Notes under the pieces: model-generated
The model's database searches: none
The model's input: only the letters and a program-made list of their open reading frames with translations
What the model was told of the DNA's origin: nothing
Origin: FEN-299 sp963727765
GTDB lineage: Bacteria > Acidobacteriota > Vicinamibacteria > Vicinamibacterales > Fen-181
Length of the DNA: 64,000 nucleotides
Direction of reading: 5' to 3'
NCBI GenBank assembly: GCA_963727765.1
Contig: CAVSGZ010000008.1
Coordinates: forward strand, 744,001-808,000
Shown: piece by piece, positions 43,567-54,942 of the stretch
Layout of the letters: the number at the start of each line of letters is the position of its first letter
Position numbering within the stretch: position 1 is the stretch's first letter
Made by a program: the position numbers and the translations under genes

Positions 43567-44873
43567 ACATCGCCCTGATCGCCATGAGCGGGATTCGCGC
43601 GTGCGACGCGGAACTGCTGCGCCTCGGGCTCACGCTCCCGGGCTTCGTCGAGCGCAGCAAGACGATCGCGTCGCTGCCCAGCCTGGGCCTGCTGACCCTG
43701 GCCGGCATGACGCCGCGCCGGCACACCGTCTCCTACATCGAAGTTCCCGACATCAACCAGATGGGGCAGCTTCCCACCGGGCTCGACCTCGTCGCCATCT
43801 CGACCTACAGCGCGCAGGTCGACGAGGCGTACGAACTGGCCCGGCGCTTCAGAGCCGCGGGGATAGCGACGGTCATCGGCGGGCCCCACGTGAGCGCGCG
43901 GCCCGACGAGGCAGCTCGGCACTGCGACGCCGTGGTGGTGGGGGAGGGCGAGGCCTTCTGGCCGCAGGTCCTCGAAGACGCTGAACGCGGCCGCCTCCAG
44001 CCGCGCTACGAGGAGCCGCGGGACGCCTTCGACATGGCCGCCGCCCCGGTCCCGGCGTTCGAGCTGCTCGACATCGCGAAGTACAACCGTCTCACCGTCC
44101 AGACCAGCCGCGGCTGCCCTCACCGCTGCGAGTTCTGCGCCAGCTCGGTGGTGCTGACCGGCCGCTACAAGCAGAAGCCGATCGCGAAGGTGCTGAACGA
44201 AATCGAACGGATCGAGGCCATCTGGGCGCGGCCGTTCATCGAGTTCGCCGACGACAACACCTTTGTCGATCACGGCTACTGGCGGGAGCTGCTGCCGTCG
44301 CTTCGCGGCAGGGACCTCCGGTGGTTCGCCGAGACCGACCTGTCGGTGGCCGACGATGCGCGGCTGCTCGACCTGATGAGGCAGACCGGCTGCGCGCAGG
44401 TGCTGGTCGGCTTCGAGAGCCCCTCGGAGACCGGTCTGTCCGGGATCGAGCTTCGCAACGACTGGAAGCTGCGGCGGTTCCCGCACTACAAGGACGCGAT
44501 CCGGACCATCCAGTCGCACGGGATCACGGTGAACGGGTGCTTCGTCCTCGGCCTCGACGGGCACACGCCCGACGTCTTCGATGAGGTCATGGCCTTCGTC
44601 AGGGAGACCGGCCTGTACGAGGTGCAGATCACCGTCCAGACGCCGTTCCCGGGAACGCCCCTGTACGAGCGCCTCGAGCGCGAGGGGCGGCTGCTCGAAC
44701 CGACCAACTGGAAGACGTGCACGCTGTTCGACGTCAATTTCCGGCCCAAGCCGATGACGGTCGACCAGCTCCGCCAGGGTCTTCGGAACCTGGCCGTCGA
44801 GCTCTACAGCGAGGAGTTCACCACTTGGAGGCGCGCCAATTTCAGGAAGTTCAGACGAGAGGCACACGCATGA
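43563..44873 (+). CDS. B12-binding-domain radical SAM enzyme
   Basis: 436 residues. An N-terminal cobalamin-binding Rossmann domain (about 1-145; IGGPHVSARPDEA, VVVGEGEAFW) leads into a radical SAM barrel with the cluster cysteines C185-x3-C189-x2-C192 (TSRGCPHRCEFC). The end matches B12-SAM enzymes (VQTPFPGTPLYERLEREGRL). These enzymes methylate or rearrange unactivated carbons, often on lipids or natural products; the substrate is unknown. Coupled by ATGA overlaps to membrane-protein genes on both sides, which hints at a lipid substrate. Confidence 0.9.
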   Translation: MNIALIAMSGIRACDAELLRLGLTLPGFVERSKTIASLPSLGLLTLAGMTPRRHTVSYIEVPDINQMGQLPTGLDLVAISTYSAQVDEAYELARRFRAAGIATVIGGPHVSARPDEAARHCDAVVVGEGEAFWPQVLEDAERGRLQPRYEEPRDAFDMAAAPVPAFELLDIAKYNRLTVQTSRGCPHRCEFCASSVVLTGRYKQKPIAKVLNEIERIEAIWARPFIEFADDNTFVDHGYWRELLPSLRGRDLRWFAETDLSVADDARLLDLMRQTGCAQVLVGFESPSETGLSGIELRNDWKLRRFPHYKDAIRTIQSHGITVNGCFVLGLDGHTPDVFDEVMAFVRETGLYEVQITVQTPFPGTPLYERLEREGRLLEPTNWKTCTLFDVNFRPKPMTVDQLRQGLRNLAVELYSEEFTTWRRANFRKFRREAHA

Positions 44874-45241
44874 TTCCACTGCTCTTCGCGGTCGCCGCCG
44901 TGTACGACGGAGCGCTGGGGCTTGTCGGCCTGTTCGGGACCGAGTGGTTCTTCCGGTTCTTCGGCGTCACGCCGCCGAACCATCTGGGGTACGTGCAGTT
45001 CCCGGCCGCGCTCCTCGTCGTCTTCGCGATCATGTTCGTGGAGGTGGCGAGGAACCCGGCGAAGAAACGGGGTCTGATCCCCTATGGGATGCTTCTGAAG
45101 ATCTGGTACTCGGGCGTGGTCATCTACCACTGGGTCTCGGCGGGCCTCCCGTGGGTCTGGAAGCCGTTCGCCGTTGCTGATCTCGTCTTCTTCGTGCTCT
45201 TCGCGTGGGCGTACGCGCACCTGCGGCCGACGGCAACGTAG
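44870..45241 (+). CDS. Hypothetical membrane protein, 4 TM
   Basis: 123 residues, four hydrophobic segments (about 2-22, 40-60, 72-92, 98-118) with an aromatic-rich loop (EWFFRFFGVTPPNHLG). No family recognised. ATG 44870 overlaps the radical SAM stop (ATGA). Last gene of the operon. Confidence 0.72.
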   Translation: MIPLLFAVAAVYDGALGLVGLFGTEWFFRFFGVTPPNHLGYVQFPAALLVVFAIMFVEVARNPAKKRGLIPYGMLLKIWYSGVVIYHWVSAGLPWVWKPFAVADLVFFVLFAWAYAHLRPTAT

Positions 45242-45250
45242 CGGCGCGAC

Positions 45251-45279
45251 TTGAAGCCTCGCCGCACGGCCACTATAAG
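45251..45279 (+). promoter_or_regulatory. Sigma-70 promoter for the 36-residue protein gene
   Basis: TTGAAG (45251-45256), exactly 17 nt, TATAAG (45274-45279). The leader to the ATG at 45327 would be about 41 nt, with GGGAGG 5 nt before the start. Confidence 0.65.
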
Positions 45280-45326
45280 CTCACTGAAACTCGGCGATTG
45301 ACGGACAATGGGCGCGGGAGGTGTGC

Positions 45327-45437
45327 ATGGGAGACAGAGGCAAGAAGGACAAGGACAAGGGCCAGAAACAGCACGCCGCGAAGGACAAGCAGCAAGAACA
45401 GAGGAAGCTGGACAAACAGCCGAAGCGAAATCCATAG
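45327..45437 (+). CDS. Very small charged protein, 36 residues
   Basis: Starts MGDRGKKDKDKGQKQ and ends KLDKQPKRNP; about 40% Lys/Arg with many Gln and Asp, so disordered and highly soluble. It has both a good ribosome site and an upstream promoter, and the sequence style matches short Lys/Gln-rich proteins found in many bacteria, so I think it is real. Function unknown. It lies 124 nt before the cyclic glucan synthase gene. Confidence 0.7.
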   Translation: MGDRGKKDKDKGQKQHAAKDKQQEQRKLDKQPKRNP

Positions 45438-45561
45438 CGGAAGGCGTGCCGGCGGGGCCGCGTCTGTCCGGAATTGCACAGACTCCGCGAGAGGATTGCC
45501 CTAGCCTCTGATCGGGGGCTTCGGGCCGTTCGCCAGAACCTCACGGAGGATCGCCGCTCGA

Positions 45562-48500
45562 GTGCAATTCAGCAAGAAAGCCATCCTCGTTCGGCTGGGC
45601 TCGCTGCGCCATGCGATCGCCAGCCGGTCGGACTTCTCTGCGCGCCTCGCCAGCGAAGAGCCACCGCTTCGCGCGGAGCTGTTCAGCCGCGAGCAGATGG
45701 TGCAGCACGGAAGAGTGCTGGCCGCCTCGCACAGGCTGAGCGCGAAGCATGCTCCGGACCGGTTGCTGACGCGGTTGGCGGAGAACGAGACGGTGCTGCT
45801 GGCCGTCCGGGCGCTGCTCACCGAAGCCGTGAACGGCGACCGCCGAATCACGCCGGCGGGCGAGTGGCTGCTCGACAACTTCTACCTGATCGAGGAGCAG
45901 ATCCGCACGGCCCGGCGGCACCTTCCGCCGCGCTACGAACGCGAACTGCCACGCCTCGCTGACGGCCCGTCGGCCGGTCTGCCGCGGGTCTACGACATCG
46001 CCCTCGAAACGATCTCGCACGGCGACGGCCGCCTGGACGCGGACGGCCTCGGCGGCTTCGTCTCGGCCTATCAGGAGGTGACGCCGCTCACGACCGGTGA
46101 GCTGTGGGCCGTCCCGATCATGCTGCGGCTGGCGCTGCTCGAGAATCTGCGACGCGTTTCCGCCCGGATCGGGGCCGACCGCGCGGATCGGAACCGTGCC
46201 GACTACTGGGCCGACCAGATGTCGGAGGTCGCCGAGAAAGACCCGAAGAGTCTCATCCTGTCGATCGCCGACATGGCGCGGTCGCAGCCGCCGATGGTCG
46301 GGTCCTTCGTTGCCGAGTTCGCCCGCCGCCTGCAGGGCAAGAGCTCGGCGCTGGCCCTGCCGCTGACGTGGATCGAACAGCGATTGTCCGAGGACGATCT
46401 GACGATCGAGCACCTGGTGCAGTCGGAGAACCAGCAGCAGGCCGCCGACCAGGTGTCGGTCAGCAACAGCATCAGCAGCCTGCGGTTCCTCGGGGCCGCT
46501 GACTGGCGGGCGTTTGTCGAGGCCCGAAGCGGTGTCGAACAGGTCCTTCGAAACGACCCGGCCGGCGTGTACTCCCTGATGGACTTTGCCACGCGGGACC
46601 GCTATCGCCATGTCGTGGAGACGACGGCGAGGCGGTTCGGGCTGGAAGAGGGGGAGGTCGCCGCGCGCGCGGTCGGTCTGGCTCGCGAGGCCGCGGCCAA
46701 CTCGAGTCCGGACGGCAGGGCGGCTCATGTCGGCTTCTACCTCGTGGACAAGGGGCTGTTGCGCCTCAGACACTCGGTGGGCGCACGCTTCTCCTTTGTC
46801 GAGGCCGTACGGCGCGTGTGCCTCGGCCACCCGCTCTGCCTGTACCTCGGCGGCATGGTTGTCGTCACGCTCCTGCTGACGGCTGTTCTCGTCGCGGAGG
46901 CGTGGGCCCAGGGAGAGAGTGGCTGGCTCCTCGGGCTGGTCGGGCTTCTCCTGCTGCTCTGCACCAGCCAGGTCGCCGTCGCCGTCGTCAACGCCCTGGT
47001 GACCCGACTGACGACGCCCCATGCCCTGCCGAAGATGGACCTGTCGAAGGGGATTCCCGCGGCCTCGCGCACCTTGGTCGCCGTCCCGGCCATGATCACG
47101 GGCGCCGAAAACGTGGAGCGCCTCGTCGAAGCGCTGGAGGTGCGCTTCCTCGGCAACCGGGACGATCACGTCTGCTTCGGCCTCCTGACGGATCTGGCGG
47201 ACGCCGCACAGGAGACCCTCCCAGACGACGACTCCCTCGAGCGTCTCGTCGCGCAGCGAATCCATGAGTTGAACCGGAAGTACGACGGCCAGTTCTTCCT
47301 CTTTCACCGCCCCCGGCGGTGGAATCCGGAGGAGCGCCTCTGGATGGGCTACGAGCGCAAGCGCGGGAAGCTCGCCGAGCTGAACGCGCTCTTGCGCGGT
47401 GCTGCCCCCGGTCGGTTCTCCCGCGTCGTCGGGGACGCGTCCGTTCTGTCCCAGGTGAAGTACGTCATCACGCTCGACGCCGACACCGATCTGCCGCGAG
47501 ACGCCGCGCGCCTCATGGTCGGCGCCATGATGCACCCGCTCAACCGGGCCCAATACGACGACCGCAAGCAGCGCGTGGTGGCCGGTTACGGCATCCTTCA
47601 GCCCCGGGTGGCCATCAGCCTTTCCGGCGCGACCAGGTCGCGGTACGCGCGGCTCTGGGCCAGCGAGCCGGGCATCGACCCGTATACCCGCGTGGTGTCC
47701 GACGTCTACCAGGACCTGTTCGGCGAAGGGTCCTTCATCGGCAAGGGCATCTACGACGTGGACGCGTTCGAGCGGGCTGTGGGCGGCCGGTTCCCGGAGA
47801 ACCGGATCCTCAGTCACGACCTGCTCGAAGGCTGCTACGCGCGCGCCGGGCTGCTGACCGACGTGCAGGTGTACGAAGAGCACCCTTCCTGCTACGAGGA
47901 CGACGTGCGGCGGCGTCATCGCTGGATCCGCGGCGACTGGCAGCTCTGGCGCTGGCTGCTGCCCGGCGTGCCTGGTGGCGACGGGCGGCGGACGCGGAAT
48001 CCGCTCCCAGCGCTCGGGCGATGGAAACTCTTCGACAATCTCCGCCGCAGCCTTACCTCCGCGTCGCTGGTGGGTCTGTTCCTGGTGGCGTGGGCGCAGT
48101 TGTCGCCCGCCTGGGGATGGACCCTGGCCGGCGTCGGCTTCCTGGCGCTCCCCGCTCTCGTGGTGTCGCTGCCGGGCATCCTGCGAAAGCCGGCCGACGT
48201 CCGGCTCGGAAGCCATCTCGCGGCCGGCGCGGCCTCGCTCGGGCGCCAGCTGGCCCAGGCGTTGCTGACGCTCGCCTGTCTTCCGTACGAGGCGTTCTTC
48301 AGCCTCGATGCCGCTCTGCGCACCGCTGCGCGGCTGCTCCTCACGCACAGGCGGCTCCTCGAGTGGACGCCGTCGGGTGATCACGGTGGTCCGCCTCGGT
48401 GCAGCCTGGCCGGTGCGTGGAGGAGGATGTGGGCCGCCCCCGCGCTCGCTGCGATCGCGTGCGCCTGCCTGTCGCTGGCACGCCCAACCAGTCTCGCCGC

Positions 48501-51500
48501 GGCCGGGCCGATCCTGCTCCTCTGGTTCGCCGCCCCGGTGATCGCCTGGCACATCAGCCGTCCGCTCACGCGGCGCGCGGCTCGGCTGACGGCGGATCAA
48601 CTCCGGTTTCTGGGCAGCGTGGCCCGCCGCACCTGGGCCTTCTTCGACACGTATGTCAGCCCGGAGGATCACTGGCTGCCGCCCGACAACTACCAGGAGT
48701 CGCCCGCGCCCGGCGTGGCGCATCGCACGTCTCCGACGAACATGGGCCTGGCGCTGCTCGCCAACCTGTCGGCCCGCGACTTCGGGTACATCTCGACCGG
48801 CCGACTCGTCGATCGCACGGCCCGCGCCTTCGAGACGATGTTGGCGATGGAGCGCCACCGGGGCCACTTCTTCAACTGGTACGACACGCGGTCGCTCGCC
48901 CCGCTCGAGCCGCGGTACATCTCGTCGGTGGACAGCGGCAACCTGGCCGGCCTGCTCCTGACGCTTCGTCCCGGCCTGCTCGCCCTTGCGGGCGAACAGG
49001 TCCTGCCGGCCCGCGCATTCCTCGGACTGCGCGAGACGTTCAACCTCGTGGCCGCCCCCGCTCGTGGGGCGCCGGCGACCGCGATCGCGCGACTGCAGCA
49101 GGCACTTGACGCGGCGTGCGACCCCGGGCCGAAGACGATCGCGGACGGACGGCTGACCCTGGATCGCCTCCACTCGGAGAGCCGGGCACTGGCGACGGCG
49201 CTTGCGGCTTCTGATGACCGCGCGTCGGCCCGCTGGGCACGGGCGCTCGCGGACCAGTGCGCGGACCTGCTGGGCGACCTGACGTACTTGATGCCGTGGA
49301 CGCTGGCCCCCGAGCCCGTGGCGCCGCTGCCGCAGTTGTCCCCGATCCCGACGCTCGGAGAGCTGGCGGGACTCGACGGTGAATGGGGCAGGCCGGCCCG
49401 AGAGCGAGTCGCGGCGATCGAGCGCCTCGCCGCACGGGCGGCCGACCTCGCGGAGATGGAGTGGAGCTTTCTCTTCGACGAGGCGCGCCAACTCCTGTCG
49501 ATCGGATACAACGTCGCCGAGCGGCGTCGCGACAGCGGCCACTACGACCTGCTCGCCTCGGAGGCGCGGCTGTGCACGTTCGTGGCGATCGCCCAGGGAC
49601 ACCTCCCGCAGGAGAGCTGGTTCGCGCTGGGCCGACTCCTGACGCTGGCGGCGGGCGAGCCGGTCCTGCTGTCGTGGAGCGGCTCGATGTTCGAGTACCT
49701 GATGCCGCTGGTCGTGATGCCGTCGTACGACGACACGCTGCTCGACCAGACGTGCCGGGGGGCGGTCAAGCGCCAGATCGAGTACGGCCGTCACCGCGGC
49801 GTGCCGTGGGGCATTTCCGAATCGGGCTACAACCTGCTCGACGCCAGGCTTGCTTACCAGTACCGCGCCTTCGGTGTGCCGGGCCTCGGCCTCAGGCGTG
49901 GCCTGGCCGACGACCTCGTCGTCGCCCCGTACGCGTCGGCCCTGGCGCTGATGGTGTCTCCCGAGGACGCGTGCTCGAACCTGGAGCGGCTCGCGGCAGA
50001 GGGCTTCGACGGGGAGTGCGGCTTCTACGAGGCGATCGACTATACGCCCACACGCCTGCCGCGAGGACACCCGCACGCCGTCATCCAATCCTACATGGCG
50101 CATCACCAGGGCATGACCTTCCTGTCGCTGGCGCAGGTGCTGCTCCACGGCCGGATGCAGGAGCGCTTCGCGTCGGACCCGGCATTCCAGGCGACCGCGC
50201 TGCTCCTCCAGGAGCGGATCCCGCGCGCGGGCGCCGTCCTGCTGCCGGCGACGCCCGCATCGGAGGGGCCCACGGTGGCGGCTGGCGCCGACATCGCCGT
50301 GCGCTCGTTCAGCGGGCCCGACACGCCGGCTCCCGAAGTGCAACTGCTCTCGAACGGCCGGTATCACGTCGTCGTCACCAGTGCGGGCGGCGGGTACAGC
50401 CGATGGAAGGACCTCGCCGTCACACGCTGGCGCGAGGACGCGACGTGCGACAACTGGGGCAGCTTCTGTTACATCCGGGACGTCGCCGACGGCGCCTTCT
50501 GGTCCACGACCTGCCAGCCGACGCTCGAGCCCGTCGAGCGGTTCGAGGCGGTGTTCTCGGAGGCGCGCGCCGAGTTCCGCAGCCGGACCCGCCAGATCGA
50601 GAGCTACACGGAGATCGCCGTGTCGCCGGAAGACGACGTGGAGCTGCGGCGGCTGCGTCTGACCAACACGGGCCGCGCGCGCAGGACGATCGAGGTGACG
50701 AGTTACGCCGAGGTGGCGCTCGCGCTCCCGGCCGCGGACGCCCTGCACCCGGCGTTCAGCAATCTGTTCGTCCAGACCGAAGTGGTTCCGGACCAGCGGG
50801 CCATCCTCTGCACCAGGCGACCGCGATCCCGCGGGGAGCCGTCTCCCTGGATGTTCCACGTGCTGGCGGCGCACGGCGCGGCCTCGACGAGCGTGCTCTC
50901 GTACGAGACCGACCGGCTGCGCTTCGTGGGCCGCGGACGGACGCCTGCTGATCCTCGCGCCCTGCGAGAGCCAGATCCGCTGTCGGGCAGCCAGGGCTCG
51001 GTGCTCGATCCGATTGTCGCGATCCGCGGTCGATACCTGCTCGAGCCGGACGAGTCGGTCACAATCGACATCGTCTCGGGCGTGGCCGAGACGCGGGAAG
51101 CGTGCCTCGGCCTGGTGGGCAAGTACCAGGATCGGCGTCTCGCCAACCGCGTGTTCGCGCTCGCCTCCACGCACGCGCGGGTGGTCCTGCGTCAGTTGAA
51201 CGTCAGCGAGGCGGATGCCCAGCTCTATTGCCGCCTGGCCGGCTCGATCATCTACGCCAACCCCTCGCTGCGCGCCGACCCGGCGCTGGTCGCAAAGAAC
51301 CGCCGGGGGCAGTCCGGGCTCTGGGGCTATTCAGTGTCCGGCGATCTGCCGATCGTGCTGCTGCAGATCGGCGACGCCGAGGGGATCGACCTCGCGCGCC
51401 AGCTCGTCCAGGCCCACGCCTACTGGCGCCTGAAGGGACTGGCGGTGGATCTGGTGATCTGGAACGAGGACCGCGCAGGCTATCGGCAGCAACTCCAGGA

Positions 51501-54164
51501 TCAGATCAACGGCCTCGTTGCGGCAGGCGTCGAGACCAACGCCCCGGATCGCCCAGGGGCGATCTTCGTCCGACCCGGCGAACAGATCTCGGATGAGGAC
51601 CGGACACTGTTTCAGTCGGTCGCGAGGGTCGTCATCACTGACCGCCACGGGTCGCTCGACAACCAGATCGCCGGCCGACCAGGCGAGGTGCTGCCCGCAC
51701 GACTGGTGCCGGCCCGGGATCGCCGCTTTCGGGCTCCCGCGCCCGCGCCGCCCCGTCGAGACCTCGTCTTCTCCAACGGGCTGGGCGGTTTCACTCCTGA
51801 CGGCCACGAGTACGTCATCGTGACCCGGCCGGGGGCCGTGCCGCCGGCGCCCTGGGTCAACGTCCTGGCGAATCCGGGGTTTGGCACCGTCGTCTCGGAG
51901 AGCGGTTCGGCGTACACGTGGGCCGAGAACGCCCACGAGTTCCGCCTGACGCCCTGGAACAACGACGCCGTGACCGACGCCAGCGGGGAAGCCCTCTACC
52001 TGCGCGACGAGGAGAGCGGCCGCTTCTGGTCGCCGACGTCGCTGCCGGCCGGGAGCGACACTCCCTACACGACCCGCCATGGATTCGGCTACAGCGTGTT
52101 CGAGCACACCGAGGACGGCATCACGTCGGAGTTGTGGGTGTACGTGGACCAGGTGGAGCCGGTGAAGTGGTCGGTGCTGAAGATCCGCAACGCGTCCGGA
52201 CGACTGCGCCGCCTGTCCGCCACCGGCTACGTGGAGTGGGTGCTGGGCGATCTGCGCGCGAAGGCCGCTCCGCACGTCGTGACCGAGATCGATCACGACA
52301 CCGGCGCGATCTTCGCCGGTAACGCCTACAACGGCGAGTTCGCGGGACGTACGGCCTTCTTCCACGTGGACGATGCGAGCCGCCGCGTGTCGGGCGACCG
52401 CACCGAGTTCATCGGCCGCAACGGCACGCTGAGGAAGCCGGCCGCGATGGGGCGGTCCACGCCCTCGGGTCGCGTGGGGGGCGCCATGGATCCGTGCGGG
52501 GCGATCCAGGTGGCCTTCGCGCTCGAGGACGGAGGGGAGCGCGAGATCGTGTTCACGCTGGGCGCAGGACGCGACCGCGACGACGCGGTCGCCGTGGTCG
52601 GCCGCGTCCGGGGCCCCGCGGCCGCACGTCGGTCGCTCGAGGCCGTCTGGCAGGTACCTGGAACCACACGCTCGGCGCGGTCAACGTGGACACGCCCGAC
52701 CGGGCGCTCAACACGCTGGCGAACGGCTGGCTGCTCTACCAGACGATCGCGTGCCGACTGTGGGGGCGCAGCGGCTTCTACCAGTCGGGGGGCGCGTTCG
52801 GCTTTCGCGATCAGTTGCAGGACGTGATGGCGCTCGTCCACGCCGAGGCGCCGCTCGTGAGGCAGCACCTGCTGTTGTGCGCATCGCGGCAATTCCCCGA
52901 AGGTGACGTCCAGCACTGGTGGCATCCGCCCGAGGGCCGGGGCGTGCGCACGCACTGCTCGGACGATTACCTCTGGCTGCCCATGGCGGCCTGCCGCTAC
53001 GTGAACGCCACCGGTGACACGGGGGCGCTCGATGAGAAGGTCCACTTCGTCGAAGGCCGCGAAGTGAACCCCGAGGAGGATTCCTATTACGACCTGCCGG
53101 CCACCTCTGAGCGCAGCGCCAGCCTCTACGACCACTGCGTCCGCGCGATCCAGCGGGGCCTGCGGTTCGGCGCCCATGGCCTGCCGCTGATTGGCTCGGG
53201 GGACTGGAACGACGGCATGAACCTGGTCGGGGCCGAAGGGCGGGGCGAGAGTGTCTGGCTGGGATTCTTCCTCTACGCCGTCTTGCTCCCGTTTGCGGAA
53301 GTGGCCCGGCAGCGGGGCGATTCGGCCTTCTCGATCCGCTGTCTGTCGGAGGCGGCGCAGTTGCGGCTGCGTCTCGAGGAGAGTGGGTGGGACGGCTCGT
53401 GGTACCGTCGCGCCTATTTCGACGACGGGTCGCCGCTCGGGTCATCGAGCAACCCGGAGTGCCAGATCGACTCGATTCCGCAGAGCTGGTCCGTCCTCTC
53501 CGGGGCCGCCAATCCCGAGCGCGGCCGCACCGCGATGGACGAGGTGGACGCCCGGCTGGTTCGCCGCGACGACGGGCTGGTCAAGCTGCTCGATCCGCCG
53601 TTCGACACCTCCGCGCTCGATCCCGGCTACATCAAGGGGTACGTTCCGGGCGTGCGGGAGAACGGGGGCCAGTACACGCACGCGGCGATCTGGGCGGCCA
53701 TGGCGTATGCCGAACTCGGCGACGCCGAGCGCGCGTGGGCCGTGTGGAAGTTGATCAACCCGCTCGCGCACACCGCGTCACCTGCCGGAATCGAGACCTA
53801 CAAGGTGGAGCCCTACGTGGTGGCAGCCGACATCTACGCCGTGGCTCCGCACGTCGGACGCGGCGGATGGACCTGGTACACGGGATCCGCGGCCTGGATG
53901 TACCGGCTCATCGTCGAATCGCTGCTGGGTCTCGAACTCCGGGGCGACCGGTTGCGGATCGAGCCCTGTCTGCCCGCCGACTGGCACGGGTTCACCGTGC
54001 ACTACCGCTACCGCGAGACCGTCTATCACATCACCGTGCACAGCGAACCGCCCCAGGCCGGCGCGAAGCGCCTGAGGATGGACGATCAAGGGTACGATGG
54101 TGAGGACGTACCATTGGTCAACGACCAGCGCGAACACTGGGTCGAGATCTGGGTGGGCGGCTAG
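45562..54164 (+). CDS. ndvB: Cyclic beta-1,2-glucan synthase (NdvB/Cgs family), one frameshift
   Basis: Giant inner-membrane enzyme that initiates, elongates and cyclises periplasmic beta-1,2-glucan. Spanning both frames it has about 2,867 codons, the normal family size. The GT84 region carries ITLDADTDLPRD near residue 639, LSHDLLEGCYARAG and RWIRGDWQLWRW, between TM clusters near 430-480 and 830-1000. The C-terminal half has two carbohydrate-binding units and the GH94 phosphorylase domain (YQSGGAFGFRDQLQD, GSGDWNDGMN). GTG start at 45562. Between 52654 and 52656 one base is missing: AVWQV must continue as TWNHTLGAVNVDTPD in the next frame. If real, the GH94 chain-length domain is lost. Confidence 0.9.
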
Positions 54165-54239
54165 AGCGCGCGGACGATCCAGATCGCCAGATGCAGCGCG
54201 GGCGCCCGTCAGCGAACCGCAGTCATGCGCGTGGTGTGT

Positions 54240-54253
54240 CGAAGTGCACAGAC
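54240..54253 (+). promoter_or_regulatory. 14-nt element shared with ftsH upstream region
   Basis: CGAAGTGCACAGAC, 66 nt before the ATG of the 58-residue protein gene; the identical 14-mer occurs on the minus strand 59 nt before ftsH. It contains the palindrome GTGCAC. Possibly a regulator site or part of an alternative-sigma promoter. Confidence 0.45.
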
Positions 54254-54319
54254 GCCGTGCCCCGGCGCCTCTATCCTTGCAACACCAGAACATGCGCTGT
54301 CCTGAAGAGTGAGGTCACC

Positions 54320-54496
54320 ATGTCGAAACTGAACGGCGACAAAGCGAGATTCCAGCGGCTTCGAAAGGCGGGTCTGTTGCGGCGTCAGCGAGCGCGTAAG
54401 ACGTGGACCACGATACGGAGCCGGATCGTCCCGATTGCCCCGGGATCGGTCGGCGAGCAGTCCGGTGGAGTTCGAGGAGTCGCGCCCGGGAAGTGA
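54320..54496 (+). CDS. Small basic protein, 58 residues
   Basis: Begins MSKLNGDKARFQRLRKAG and is strongly Arg/Lys-rich to residue 35, then Gly/Val-rich. GAGG lies 6 nt upstream. The N-terminal NGDKARF-x2-x-RK pattern is one I have seen in short conserved bacterial proteins; no function is known. It sits between the glucan synthase and the ftsH block. Confidence 0.65.
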   Translation: MSKLNGDKARFQRLRKAGLLRRQRARKTWTTIRSRIVPIAPGSVGEQSGGVRGVAPGK

Positions 54497-54532
54497 CCGG
54501 GACGCTGCCGTCCCGCGCCTGAACGGCTGTCG

Positions 54533-54805
54533 TCAGTGCCGCGAGGCCGATGGCTTCATGGCGCCGCGCTCGATCCCGGCGAGGGTCCGGCCGATCTGAT
54601 CCAATTCCCGCTGCATCGCTCCCCACAACCCGAGTTCCTCGTCGGTCAGACGGTGGTGGACGTGGATGAGCGTCGACGACTCCGTCTCGAGATCGGCCCG
54701 GCGATCCCGCCAGCTGCCAGCGGATCCGGCCCCGGCCGGCACCTCCGACACGCGGCGTAGTACCGGGCCCGTGATTTCGTAATAGCCGCCCGTGCTCAGT
54801 CTCAT
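54533..54805 (-). CDS. Hypothetical protein, 90 residues
   Basis: No family recognised. N-terminal MRLSTGGYYEITGPVLRR, acidic/basic middle, and a helical end (HRLTDEELGLWGAMQRELDQ). GGAAGG lies 6 nt before ATG 54805; an ATG at 54820 is also possible. It lies downstream of ftsH in the same direction, 137 nt away. Confidence 0.55.
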   Translation of the reverse strand: MRLSTGGYYEITGPVLRRVSEVPAGAGSAGSWRDRRADLETESSTLIHVHHRLTDEELGLWGAMQRELDQIGRTLAGIERGAMKPSASRH

Positions 54806-54942
54806 GATTCGGCCTTCCATCCGGCCCGCTCTCGACCAGGTCGATACGCAGGCCTGATGGAAGGATACGACCGTCGGGCGTTCGCGTCTGTCACGTTGTG
54901 CACACCAGAGCCGCGGGACCTCAGCAGCCCAGGTGGACTGTC

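Noticed and set aside
45541..51174. Minus-strand open frame of 1,877 codons antisense to the glucan synthase
   Set aside because: It mirrors the high-GC coding strand codon by codon, has Arg/Gly/Val-rich composition with no domain, and no ribosome site or promoter. The plus strand carries clear GT84 motifs.
52640..52670. Programmed ribosomal frameshift in the glucan synthase
   Set aside because: No slippery heptamer, pseudoknot or internal Shine-Dalgarno is visible near the frame change; a missing base is simpler.
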